Shown here piece after piece: positions 18,459 through 25,578 of a DNA stretch of 64,000 nt. Position numbers and translations under genes: made by a program. The number at the start of each line of letters is the position of its first letter. The stretch's first letter is position 1. The notes beneath the pieces are model-generated. The model searched no databases. It had not been told where the DNA came from and worked only from the letters and a program-made list of their open reading frames with translations. The stretch is from Labilibaculum euxinicum (GTDB lineage Bacteria > Bacteroidota > Bacteroidia > Bacteroidales > Marinifilaceae), in assembly GCF_009795715.1 (NCBI RefSeq), contig NZ_WTCR01000001.1, positions 434,001-498,000 on the forward strand. The letters are read 5' to 3'.

Positions 18459-18530
18459 TACGAATTTATTACCTAAAAATCAATTAAAAAATTCGTGGAA
18501 ATCTGTTTAATCAGTGCTATTCGTGTTCCA
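18459..18530. repeat. GAACAC...GTGTTC repeat, copy C
   Basis: Right-hand half of a unit: AAATTCGTGGAAATCTGTTTAATCAGTGCTATTCGTGTTC-like sequence ending with GTGTTC at 18523-18528. It begins at the GxxExxY stop codon and ends 15 bases before the adaptor ATG. The matching left arm (GAACAC...) is the B2 copy on the far side of the GxxExxY gene. Confidence 0.65.
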
Positions 18531-18545
18531 TTAAAAGTGAAAGAT

Positions 18546-19079
18546 ATGGCAGAGCAAAAAGATAATATAGAACTAAGGAGTGAAAAGGTAAGAAATATCA
18601 TAGGGCAAATCCCTTCACGGATAATTCGGAGTGGAATAACCACATTATTTATAGTTGTAATGATTCTTTTGACTGGCAGCTACTTTTTTCGTTACCCGGA
18701 TACTCTAAAAGGGGCTGCGCATTTGCACTCCGATTCAAGCTCTCTCTATTTCGCAAATATCAACTTGCCCTATCATTTTATTGGAAAGATAAAATCAGGA
18801 CAAAAAGTAAATATTGAACTGGAAGGTTATCCTGCAAATAATTTTGGTTTGCTAAAAGGAGAAGTCTCTCAGGTATTCCCTACCCCATTAGAAACGAATG
18901 AAAAAAGCTATTTTATTGTAAAAGCAACATTAATCAATGGAATGAAAAGCACTCAAAACAAATGCATTCCATTTTATCCAAACCTGAAAGGGAATGCAAA
19001 AATAACAATTGGAGAACACAGATTGCTTGAAAAATTACTCTCTCCGATTGTCAGTGTTTTTAAATCAAAAGAACGCTGA
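18546..19079 (+). CDS. Very short HlyD-like export adaptor
   Basis: 177 residues beginning MAEQKDNIELRSEKVRNIIG, a start typical of Bacteroidota HlyD-type adaptors of peptide exporters, then a membrane helix (about 27-47) and FRYPDTLKG. The usual lipoyl and long alpha-hairpin part (about 200 residues) is absent; the sequence goes straight to the C-terminal beta-barrel-like part (HFIGKIKSGQKVNIELEGYP...FGLLKGEV...GNAKITIGEHRLLEKLLSPI). It is either an internal-deletion product or a reduced adaptor unable to reach TolC. The start is ATG 18546, because the in-frame upstream codons belong to repeat copy C. The last codons run into repeat copy D. Confidence 0.7.
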   Translation: MAEQKDNIELRSEKVRNIIGQIPSRIIRSGITTLFIVVMILLTGSYFFRYPDTLKGAAHLHSDSSSLYFANINLPYHFIGKIKSGQKVNIELEGYPANNFGLLKGEVSQVFPTPLETNEKSYFIVKATLINGMKSTQNKCIPFYPNLKGNAKITIGEHRLLEKLLSPIVSVFKSKER

Positions 19080-19130
19080 TGACACAGATATACTAAGCAA
19101 ATCTGTAAAAATCCGTATTATTTCGTGTTC
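19071..19130. repeat. GAACAC...GTGTTC repeat, copy D
   Basis: Begins GAACGCTGATGACACAGAT, ends ATTTCGTGTTC at 19130. It overlaps the last nine bases of the adaptor gene (GAA CGC TGA), so the repeat supplies the stop codon, and it ends five bases from the 3' end of the convergent glycosyltransferase gene. Confidence 0.6.
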
Positions 19131-19134
19131 AGCT

Positions 19135-20142
19135 CTAGTAAAACCCTTTCCCAAATACTCCAAACTCATCTTTCCCCAAAACTTTGTGTTTCCAAACGGC
19201 ATCCATAAATCCGATGCCATAAGCGAAGAGCTGTACAAAACTTGCGGCAAGCGCTTTTATTGCAATGGCAAACGATTTGTGCTTCGTGAGTGCATCAGCA
19301 AACACAAGGAAAGCGTACAAAAGAACTGGAAATGCAAAAATTCGGTGAACAGCTATTCCTAAAACTAATGCTCCAATTGTCCCAATTGCGAACAAAGATG
19401 GAAACAGAAAGAAGATTTTGAAGGTTTCCGGGTAATGTTTTGAGATGATGTAGCGGGTTTTTCCAAATCCGAAAACCTGTTTGTAGAATTTTTTAAAGGA
19501 AACCCTCCGCTTGTGAAACACGTACGCTTCGTGCACCAAACGAGTTTCGAAACCACGCTTAATTACCTCTATGGCAAAAACCATATCTTCGCCCGGATGC
19601 ATGGTAGTTACCGGAAATCCACCAGTATCTGCATAAACAGCTTTCGAAAAGCCCAAATTAAAACTACGCGGATGAAATTTGTGAACCTGATTCTTCCCTC
19701 CCCGAATGCCTCCGGTGGTGAAAAAGGAAGTCATGGCATAGGAAACCGCTTTCTGGAAATCCGAGAAATCGTCCATCGCGCCATCGGGGCCACCATAACA
19801 ATCCACAAAATTCTCACTTAGCTCCTTATGAATGGTCTGCATGTATTGAGGAGGAAGAATACAATCGGAATCAAAAAATAGATAATAATTCCCTTTTGCT
19901 CTGGCCAATCCGTAGTTACGCCCAATGCTGGGTCCTTCGTTTTGTTTGTAGAAATACGATATATGTATTCGATCGCGGTACGTATCACAAAGCTCCTCAC
20001 TTTTTATCGATGAACCATCCTCAACCACCACCAATTCAAAATCTTTAAAAGTCTGCTCGGATAAACTATCCAGCAATTCTTTCATCTCATCCGGACGATT
20101 GTACACCGGAATAATAATTGAAAATTTAATTTCTTCGGTCAT
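19135..20142 (-). CDS. Family 2 glycosyltransferase with C-terminal membrane helices
   Basis: Predicted inner-membrane-associated transferase of an activated sugar (GT-A fold). The N-terminal domain has SIIIPVYNRPDEM, VVEDGSS, NEGPSIGRNYGL and the metal-binding FFDSDC motif; hydrophobic helices occupy about residues 235-310. Start MTEEIKF (ATG at 20142) is chosen because the eleven extra upstream codons overlap the preceding methyltransferase gene; this leaves a two-base gap. It is the last gene of a leftward run with the methyltransferase, consistent with surface polysaccharide or glycolipid synthesis; acceptor unknown. Confidence 0.85.
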   Translation of the reverse strand: MTEEIKFSIIIPVYNRPDEMKELLDSLSEQTFKDFELVVVEDGSSIKSEELCDTYRDRIHISYFYKQNEGPSIGRNYGLARAKGNYYLFFDSDCILPPQYMQTIHKELSENFVDCYGGPDGAMDDFSDFQKAVSYAMTSFFTTGGIRGGKNQVHKFHPRSFNLGFSKAVYADTGGFPVTTMHPGEDMVFAIEVIKRGFETRLVHEAYVFHKRRVSFKKFYKQVFGFGKTRYIISKHYPETFKIFFLFPSLFAIGTIGALVLGIAVHRIFAFPVLLYAFLVFADALTKHKSFAIAIKALAASFVQLFAYGIGFMDAVWKHKVLGKDEFGVFGKGFY

Positions 20143-20143
20143 C

Positions 20144-20920
20144 TTATCGTTTTTGATTGAAATAGAAAATTTCATTCATTGGCAAGCGATACTTTTCGGC
20201 CAAATCGGAAGAAATTTCTTTTGCATACTGAGATTGGGAAACAGAAAATCCCACTTTGGACAATTTATCGGCATAGTCTAATCCGTACAAACGAACATGA
20301 TCTTTTTGACGGTACAGTCTTTCCCTCTCCTTGGGATCGGTAACCGTTGGATCTTCCATCGTTAACGGATTTTTGGTGTCCATAGGAACTTGCAAAATGG
20401 CAAATCCTTCAGGTTTTAACACACGGTAAATCTCACTCATGGCTTTTGCATCATCTGTTACGTGCTCCAAAACATGGTTGCAGATCACCACATCGTATGA
20501 TGCTTCGGAAAAGGGGATTTTCTGCACATCAAAATGCACATCAGCAATGGGAGATTCCAAATCAGCTGTGGTATAATCCAAATTAGGCAACTTTCTAAAC
20601 CGCTTGTAAAAGCATTGTTCGGGAGCTATGTGCAGAACCTTAAGTTCCTTCGTGAAAAACTCTGTCTTTTCATTTAGATACAACCACATTAACCGATGAC
20701 GTTCCAAAGAAAGGCATTTCGGACACAAAACATTATCACGCCCCGAGGATTTAGTGTATCCGTAAGGAAGAAATTTACGAAAATGCCCGCCACATACCGG
20801 ACATTCAACTTTATTTCCAATAAGAAATACGGCAAGCATACGATTTATTATCAGACTCATTCGAATCAAAATCGGACGAGGAAATATTTGCAGTAAAATT
20901 CGAATGATTCTCTTTATCAT
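20144..20920 (-). CDS. SAM-dependent methyltransferase with N-terminal zinc ribbon
   Basis: 258 residues. Near the N-terminus are two Cys pairs, CPVC and CPKC, about 25 residues apart, probably a zinc ribbon. The class I methyltransferase core follows: LKVLHIAPEQ, DYTTADLESP, VDVHFD-like and DVVICNHVLEHV, then YRVLKPEGFAILQVPM. Family members occur in polysaccharide and cell-surface loci; the substrate is unknown. Nearly touches the downstream glycosyltransferase. Confidence 0.8.
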   Translation of the reverse strand: MIKRIIRILLQIFPRPILIRMSLIINRMLAVFLIGNKVECPVCGGHFRKFLPYGYTKSSGRDNVLCPKCLSLERHRLMWLYLNEKTEFFTKELKVLHIAPEQCFYKRFRKLPNLDYTTADLESPIADVHFDVQKIPFSEASYDVVICNHVLEHVTDDAKAMSEIYRVLKPEGFAILQVPMDTKNPLTMEDPTVTDPKERERLYRQKDHVRLYGLDYADKLSKVGFSVSQSQYAKEISSDLAEKYRLPMNEIFYFNQKR

Positions 20921-20925
20921 TTTTC

Positions 20926-20970
20926 CAGTAAACAGTTATCAGTAAACAGCTATCAGTAAACAGCTATCAG
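20926..20970. repeat. Tandem repeat of a 14-base unit
   Basis: CAGTAAACAGTTAT followed by two exact copies of CAGTAAACAGCTAT and a partial CAG, 3.2 units in all. It lies in the 72-base gap between the glycosyltransferase (20993-21940) and the methyltransferase, six bases before the latter's start. Confidence 0.85.
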
Positions 20971-20992
20971 TTTTTACACATTCACTGATTAT

Positions 20993-21940
20993 TTAAATTT
21001 CTTTTTCGATTTGGTAGGTATTGCGCTCTGATGAGCTGCGACTTACCAATTCAGCTATAAATCCGGTAAGGAACAACTGAGTTCCAATAATCATTGTTGT
21101 TAATGCAATAAAAAAGTACGGACTGTTGGTTACGCGGGGGGCTATTTCTCCTAAACTCATGCTATACAGTTTCTGAGCGCCAATCCACGCAGAAGCAAAA
21201 AAACCGACCAGAAACATTAATGTTCCCAGCAATCCAAAAAAGTGCATTGGCTTTTTACCAAACTTGCTGATAAAACTAATGGATAATAAATCGAGAAAAC
21301 CATTGATGAAGCGACTCAAACCAAACTTGGTTACACCATATTTTCGTTCCTGATGCTGCACTACTTTTTCAGTAATTTTAACAAAACCCGCCTCTTTAGC
21401 CAAAATTGGAATGTATCTGTGCATTTCGCCATACACCTCAACACTTTTCACAACCTTTTTCTTATAGGCTTTTAAACCGCAATTAAAATCGTGCAGTTTA
21501 ATACCAGACATGGCTCTTGCTGTTCTATTAAAAAATTTACTTGGAATTGTCTTGGAAATTGGATCGTAACGCTTCTGTTTCCATCCTGAAACCAAATCGA
21601 AATCCTCTTCCTTTATCATACGGTACAGTTCCGGAATCTCATCCGGAGAATCCTGAAGGTCTGCATCCATAGTTATAACAACATCGCCTTTAACAATTTC
21701 AAATCCGCTAAAAAGCGCTGCCGATTTCCCGTAATTTCGTCGGAATTTAATTCCTTTAACAGAAGAATACTTAGTTTGTAAATCCTCTATCACAGTCCAG
21801 GAAGTATCATTACTTCCATCATCAACTAAAACAACCTCATAGCTAAAACTATTTGCCTGCATCACCCGATCAATCCAGGCCAGTAATTCAGGAAGCGATT
21901 CTTCCTCATTATACAAAGGAACTACAACGGAGATATCCAT
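20993..21940 (-). CDS. Family 2 glycosyltransferase (dolichyl-phosphate-mannose synthase-like)
   Basis: 315-residue polyprenyl-phosphate sugar transferase-like protein. Motifs: ISVVVPLYNEEESLPEL, VVLVDDGSNDTS, FRRNYGKSAAL, VITMDADLQDSPDEIP (DxD) and DFNCGLKAYKK. Two membrane helices (about 230-250 and 270-295) close the protein, as in the ArnC/DPM1-like group that attaches sugars to undecaprenyl phosphate. DUF4199 lies nine bases upstream, so they are co-transcribed. Confidence 0.9.
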   Translation of the reverse strand: MDISVVVPLYNEEESLPELLAWIDRVMQANSFSYEVVLVDDGSNDTSWTVIEDLQTKYSSVKGIKFRRNYGKSAALFSGFEIVKGDVVITMDADLQDSPDEIPELYRMIKEEDFDLVSGWKQKRYDPISKTIPSKFFNRTARAMSGIKLHDFNCGLKAYKKKVVKSVEVYGEMHRYIPILAKEAGFVKITEKVVQHQERKYGVTKFGLSRFINGFLDLLSISFISKFGKKPMHFFGLLGTLMFLVGFFASAWIGAQKLYSMSLGEIAPRVTNSPYFFIALTTMIIGTQLFLTGFIAELVSRSSSERNTYQIEKEI

Positions 21941-21949
21941 ATTGAAATT

Positions 21950-22513
21950 TTACTGATTATTCGATTCGTTAAATTTATCAATAGAGTTCTTATTAAACAA
22001 ATTTCTATTCTGACGAAAGAAAAAGGCCAAAATAAGAGAAAAAAGCAGCCCTGACAATGCTTTACTGAACCACTGTCCAAAAGCAAATAATCCAGGTGTG
22101 ATATTCTTATAGATTCCCATCAGCAAATCGATATCTTTTTGCTGATATCCCATTTCATGCAGGCCCTTTTCCAGAAAAATTATAGCTTCTTTAATAATAG
22201 CCGTATCAAAAAAACTTGTTAAAACATAAATGAAAATGGAATAAAACATAGATGCAAATCCTATAATAAGAACTCCGGTTGCTAATGCCTTACCATAGCT
22301 AATTGCACCACCCAATTCATCATCGCGATATTTTTTCACGCCAAAAAAGATCCCGCTAACTATTAAAAATAGATTTATGGATCGAAGATTCGGATCAAAA
22401 TTAACCGATAAATCTTTTAGGTAAACCACAAAGGCCGCTAAAATTAGTGCTCCTCCAACCAATGCCCCAAAAAGAAAAGTGTGTCTAAGTAATGAATTTT
22501 TAAAAATCTGCAT
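21950..22513 (-). CDS. DUF4199 membrane protein
   Basis: 187-residue inner-membrane protein with about four hydrophobic helices (around 13-30, 43-58, 75-97 and 145-165) and the family-like GALVGGALILAAF and SYGKALATGVLIIGFASMFYSIF segments. Function unknown; in Bacteroidota it is regularly found just upstream of a DPM1-like glycosyltransferase, as here. Confidence 0.85.
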   Translation of the reverse strand: MQIFKNSLLRHTFLFGALVGGALILAAFVVYLKDLSVNFDPNLRSINLFLIVSGIFFGVKKYRDDELGGAISYGKALATGVLIIGFASMFYSIFIYVLTSFFDTAIIKEAIIFLEKGLHEMGYQQKDIDLLMGIYKNITPGLFAFGQWFSKALSGLLFSLILAFFFRQNRNLFNKNSIDKFNESNNQ

Positions 22514-22538
22514 GAAAGATAAATTTGTTTTTCGAGCA

Positions 22539-22546
22539 CAAAGATA
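22539..22546 (-). promoter_or_regulatory. -7 promoter box for the DUF4199 operon
   Basis: TATCTTTG on the minus strand, 25 bases before the DUF4199 ATG; matches TAnnTTTG. No -33 box at the standard distance. Confidence 0.4.
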
Positions 22547-22727
22547 TCCGTTTTTACAAGAAAGCCGTACTCAAAAAAGCTTAATTCTGATTTCAATTGC
22601 TCATTGTTTATATCCAAAATGAATGCTTCCTGAAAAAAAACATCGTTTTTAAAAAAAATTATTTCTCTGAGAATAAAACCATTGGCTATTCACCACCTAA
22701 AATTTAGATAAGAAGTTGCATAATTTG

Positions 22728-22758
22728 TTTGCGAGGAATCAGGATTTTTCTACTTTTG
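22728..22758 (+). promoter_or_regulatory. Promoter of the SRP RNA gene
   Basis: TTTG (22728-22731), 19 bases, TACTTTTG (22751-22758): an exact match to the Bacteroidota TTTG-N19-TAnnTTTG promoter, placing transcription start within a few bases of the SRP RNA 5' end. Confidence 0.8.
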
Positions 22759-22761
22759 TCG

Positions 22762-22862
22762 TCGGGTAAGCACTATGCGACTAGCTCCTACTGAATCCCC
22801 CCAGGGTCGGAAGGCAGCAAGGGTAGGTGGTCGAAGCAGTGCGACGTAGCTGTTTACCCACT
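22762..22862 (+). ncRNA. ffs: Small signal recognition particle RNA (4.5S-like)
   Basis: About 100-base RNA of the bacterial SRP, which with Ffh directs membrane proteins to the Sec translocon. The apical loop has GGTCGGAAGGCAGCAAGG (22805-22822), the Ffh-binding signature, and the ends pair (GGGTAA 22764-22769 with TTACCC 22854-22859). The ends are approximate. No protein frame overlaps. Confidence 0.9.
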
Positions 22863-22891
22863 TTTTATACTTTAATTATTTGTATAAAAAT

Positions 22892-22965
22892 GCCGATATA
22901 GCTCAGTTGGTCAGAGCAGCTGATTTGTAATCAGCAGGTCGCGGGTTCGAATCCCCCTATCGGCT
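22892..22965 (+). tRNA. tRNA-Thr (anticodon TGT), copy 1
   Basis: 74-base cloverleaf: acceptor GCCGATA/TATCGGC, anticodon arm GCTGA-TTTGTAA-TCAGC with TGT, T loop GTTCGAATC. The next three bases happen to be CCA. Confidence 0.95.
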
Positions 22966-22978
22966 CCAATAAAATTAA

Positions 22979-23010
22979 AAGAAAGCTTGCGGGCTTTCTT
23001 TCGTTCTTTA
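22979..23010 (+). terminator. Hairpin after tRNA-Thr copy 1
   Basis: GAAAGC (22981-22986) pairs with GCTTTC (22993-22998), then TTTCGTTCTTT. Possible terminator or tRNA-processing spacer; a weaker version recurs at 23256-23275. Confidence 0.4.
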
Positions 23011-23056
23011 CAAGATTATTTGAAGAGTCGTTTAGCCTTCAAAAAAGTAACAAAAC

Positions 23057-23130
23057 GCCGATGTAGCTCAGTTGGTCAGAGCAGCTGATTTGTAATCAGC
23101 AGGTCGTGGGTTCGAATCCCTCCATCGGCT
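23057..23130 (+). tRNA. tRNA-Thr (anticodon TGT), copy 2
   Basis: 74-base cloverleaf with acceptor GCCGATG/CATCGGC and the same TGT anticodon arm as copy 1. Its sequence is identical to copy 3 at 23331. Confidence 0.95.
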
Positions 23131-23167
23131 CAATTTAAGGAAGATGATCTCCTTTTATTTTGTTACT

Positions 23168-23239
23168 GCCGTTGTAGCTCAGGGGTAGAGCGCTTCCTTG
23201 GTAAGGAAGAGGTCATGAGTTCAATTCTCATCAATGGCT
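23168..23239 (+). tRNA. tRNA-Thr (anticodon GGT)
   Basis: 72-base cloverleaf, acceptor GCCGTTG/CAATGGC (one G-T pair), anticodon arm CTTCC-TTGGTAA-GGAAG with GGT, T loop GTTCAATTC. Lies between two identical TGT copies. Confidence 0.93.
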
Positions 23240-23330
23240 CAATTAAAACTATAAAGAAAGCTTCCGGGCTTGTTTTCGTTCTTTACAAGATTATTTGAAG
23301 GATCGTTTTACCTTCTAAAAATAACAAAAC

Positions 23331-23404
23331 GCCGATGTAGCTCAGTTGGTCAGAGCAGCTGATTTGTAATCAGCAGGTCGTGGGTTCGAATCCCTCCATC
23401 GGCT
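23331..23404 (+). tRNA. tRNA-Thr (anticodon TGT), copy 3
   Basis: Identical in sequence to copy 2. Its 75-base leader also closely matches copy 2's leader, showing that a spacer-plus-tRNA unit (about 150 bases: 22980-23130 and 23255-23404) was duplicated. Confidence 0.95.
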
Positions 23405-23507
23405 CTTTTTTTACCCCCACCAACTTCATGTTTTTCGAATCTCTATGATGCGAAAATAGTTTCGCGTCTATATGTTTTATTTCTTGAGTTCAAAACATAT
23501 GCTATTC

Positions 23508-23538
23508 TTTGTATGTAAAAGAAATTAGTGTATTTTCG
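23508..23538 (+). promoter_or_regulatory. Promoter of the transaldolase-like gene
   Basis: TTTG (23508-23511), 19 bases, TATTTTCG (23531-23538, one mismatch to TAnnTTTG), ending 32 bases before the ATG. Confidence 0.5.
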
Positions 23539-23570
23539 TTTTGAACAAATAACAAACTAAAAATCGTAAA

Positions 23571-24227
23571 ATGAAGTTTTTTATCGACACAGCAAATCTT
23601 GATCAGATTAAAGAAGCGCAGGATTTAGGAATCCTTGACGGCGTTACCACTAACCCATCTCTTATGGCTAAGGAGGGGATTAAAGGGGAAGTAAACATCA
23701 AAAAGCACTATGTTGATATTTGCGAAATTGTAGATGGTGATGTAAGTGCTGAGGTTATTGCAACCGATTTTGAAGGAATGATTTCTGAAGGCTTGGAATT
23801 AGCCGCTCTTCATCCACAAATTGTTGTGAAGGTTCCTTGTACCAAAAATGGTATTAAAGCAGTAAAATACCTAAGCTCACAGGATATCAGAACTAACTGT
23901 ACCTTGATATTCTCAGTAGGTCAGGCATTGTTGGCAGCTAAAGCGGGAGCAACATATGTATCTCCTTTTGTTGGCCGTTTAGATGATATTTGTACTGATG
24001 GTATTGACTTAATTCGTCAAATTGTAGATATGAACAGCTACTATGGTTTCGAAACTCAGGTTCTGGCTGCTTCAGTTCGTCACACCATGCACATGGTTCA
24101 ATGTATCGAAGCTGGTGCTGATGTTACAACCAGTCCGCTTAGTGCCATTACAGGTCTGCTAAATCACCCTTTAACCGATAAAGGTTTGGAGCAATTCCTT
24201 GCTGATTACAACAAACTAAATGGTTAA
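23571..24227 (+). CDS. Small transaldolase / fructose-6-phosphate aldolase family enzyme
   Basis: 218-residue cytosolic TIM-barrel enzyme of the TalC/FSA class in the pentose phosphate pathway. The Schiff-base lysine is Lys87 (VVKVPCT). At the position matching Tyr131 of E. coli FSA this protein has Phe133 (SPFVGRLDD), the residue found in true transaldolases; E. coli FSA itself is known to gain transaldolase activity with that change. I therefore favour transaldolase (sedoheptulose 7-phosphate plus glyceraldehyde 3-phosphate) over fructose-6-phosphate aldolase. Single gene with promoter and terminator. Confidence 0.9.
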   Translation: MKFFIDTANLDQIKEAQDLGILDGVTTNPSLMAKEGIKGEVNIKKHYVDICEIVDGDVSAEVIATDFEGMISEGLELAALHPQIVVKVPCTKNGIKAVKYLSSQDIRTNCTLIFSVGQALLAAKAGATYVSPFVGRLDDICTDGIDLIRQIVDMNSYYGFETQVLAASVRHTMHMVQCIEAGADVTTSPLSAITGLLNHPLTDKGLEQFLADYNKLNG

Positions 24228-24245
24228 ACATTAGATGATATTATA

Positions 24246-24277
24246 AAAAAGGAGTGCTTCGGCACTCCTTTTTTGTT
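24246..24277 (+). terminator. Terminator of the transaldolase-like gene
   Basis: Stem AAGGAGTGC/GCACTCCTT around TTCG, then T-run, 19 bases after the stop. Confidence 0.9.
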
Positions 24278-24410
24278 TGTATCAAATCCCAATCCGGCAG
24301 TACTCCAACCTCTTTCCTTTTCAAGCGGCAAAATAAATAGGCATCAGTACATTAGCTATTTCAAAGAATCTTTTATCTTTATCATCCGTAATAACCCAAA
24401 ACCACTACAA

Positions 24411-25022
24411 ATGCTTTTAAAATTGTATCCTGACAACCCCAACCATCGGGAATTCAGGAAAATTGCTGATATTTTAAAGGATGGCGGAATTATCATCTAC
24501 CCAACTGATACCGTCTATGCCATTGGCTGTGACATAAACAATAATAAGGCCATACAGAAGATTGCTAATTTAAAAGGAATAAATGCTGAACAAGCAAATT
24601 TTTCCTTAATATGCAGTAGTTTAAGCAACCTGTCGGAATACGCCAAAGTAGACAATACAACCTTTAAAATGATGAAGAAAAATTTACCTGGAGCCTTCAC
24701 ATTTATTCTACAGGCAAGTAGTAATGTTCCTAAATTATTCAAGAGTAAAAAGAAAACTGTTGGTATTCGTGTGCCTGATCATTACATCCCGATAAGTATT
24801 GTTGAGGAATTAGGGAATCCAATACTAACTACTTCAATTCATGATCCGGATGAAGTTGTTGAATACACCACCGATCCTGAATTAATTCATGAGAAATACA
24901 GCAAACAAGTTGATCTTGTTATTGATGGAGGTTACGGCAGAAACACTGCTTCTACAATTGTTGACTGTACTACTGATTCCTTTGAAATTATCCGACCAGG
25001 AATTGCTGAGTTAATACTATAA
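24411..25022 (+). CDS. YciO/Sua5-like protein (threonylcarbamoyl-AMP synthase fold)
   Basis: 203-residue member of the YrdC/YciO/Sua5 family. TsaC/Sua5 enzymes make threonylcarbamoyl-AMP for the t6A37 modification of ANN-reading tRNAs; YciO members have a related fold with less certain activity. Seen here: GGIIIYPTDTVYAIGCD (about 25-41), NFSLICSSLSNLSEYA, LPGAFTFILQAS, KKTVGIRVPDH and STIVDCTTDSFEIIRPG. Length and NFSLIC favour the YciO branch. ATG 24411 is used: the frame is open back to 24273 but that part overlaps the terminator of the previous gene. Confidence 0.85.
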   Translation: MLLKLYPDNPNHREFRKIADILKDGGIIIYPTDTVYAIGCDINNNKAIQKIANLKGINAEQANFSLICSSLSNLSEYAKVDNTTFKMMKKNLPGAFTFILQASSNVPKLFKSKKKTVGIRVPDHYIPISIVEELGNPILTTSIHDPDEVVEYTTDPELIHEKYSKQVDLVIDGGYGRNTASTIVDCTTDSFEIIRPGIAELIL

Positions 25023-25035
25023 AACCAAACTTAAA

Positions 25036-25077
25036 AAGCAATGCCATCAACTGAATATTGACGGCATTGTTTTTAGT
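25036..25077 (+). terminator. Terminator of the YciO-like gene
   Basis: CAATGCC (25039-25045) pairs with GGCATTG (25063-25069), then TTTTTAG. Confidence 0.6.
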
Positions 25078-25079
25078 AA

Positions 25080-25360
25080 TTATCTGGAAGCTGCAATCTC
25101 TGATGATCTGAGCAAACTAACGCGAAGCGCTACATGACCATCTGGCTTATTACCTATCAGTTCGGGTCTGAATCCCACTTCTTCGAGCTCTGATTTTACC
25201 AAACTTATTAACTCCGGACTTGCATTGTTAAAATGGTGAGTTGCAACAATACTTCCCTTGTTAAATTTATTTTCAAATTGCTCAAGAATTTTCCGCGTAT
25301 CTGCCTGTATTTTGCCATCTCTTTCTCAATTAGATGATTGTACTCTGTAATGTTCTTCAT
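25080..25360 (-). pseudogene. Frameshifted small gene of unknown family
   Basis: Minus strand. It begins MKNITEYNHLIEKE (ATG at 25360), then after a one-base shift near 25316 continues DGKIQADTRKILEQFENKFNK..., SIVATHHFNNASPELISL..., VGFRPELIGNKPDGHVALRVSL and stops at 25080-25082. The span is 281 bases, one short of a whole number of codons. Without the shift the first frame gives only a 50-residue peptide of unlikely composition. The rejoined protein (about 93 residues, soluble) is not one I can name. Either a true frameshift or a base lost in sequencing. The rest of 25361-25578 shows no gene. Confidence 0.6.
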
Positions 25361-25578
25361 AAATTTTTAATTGTAATGTTATTCAAAATGAATAAGACGA
25401 AATATTGATCAATATTAAACAAAATAATTGCAAAAAAACATGTTAAAGCATTCAAATTCTTACACGAACAGATGATTTTCAAACACAAAAATTACATTAA
25501 CAGACTTACCAAAATAGCCCGCAACAAACATAATATATTGATAATTGTATAACCAAAATAATTCTGCTGTTCAAATGC

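Noticed and set aside
18495-18545. Upstream start for the HlyD-like adaptor
   Set aside because: Those codons are repeat copy C.
17787-19130. CRISPR array
   Set aside because: Repeats are long, few, unequal and separated by genes; no spacers and no cas genes.
19009-19362. 117-codon plus-strand frame past the adaptor
   Set aside because: Runs through a repeat and then antisense to a glycosyltransferase.
24273-24410. Upstream start for the YciO-like gene
   Set aside because: Begins within the terminator of the previous gene and adds 46 residues absent from the family.
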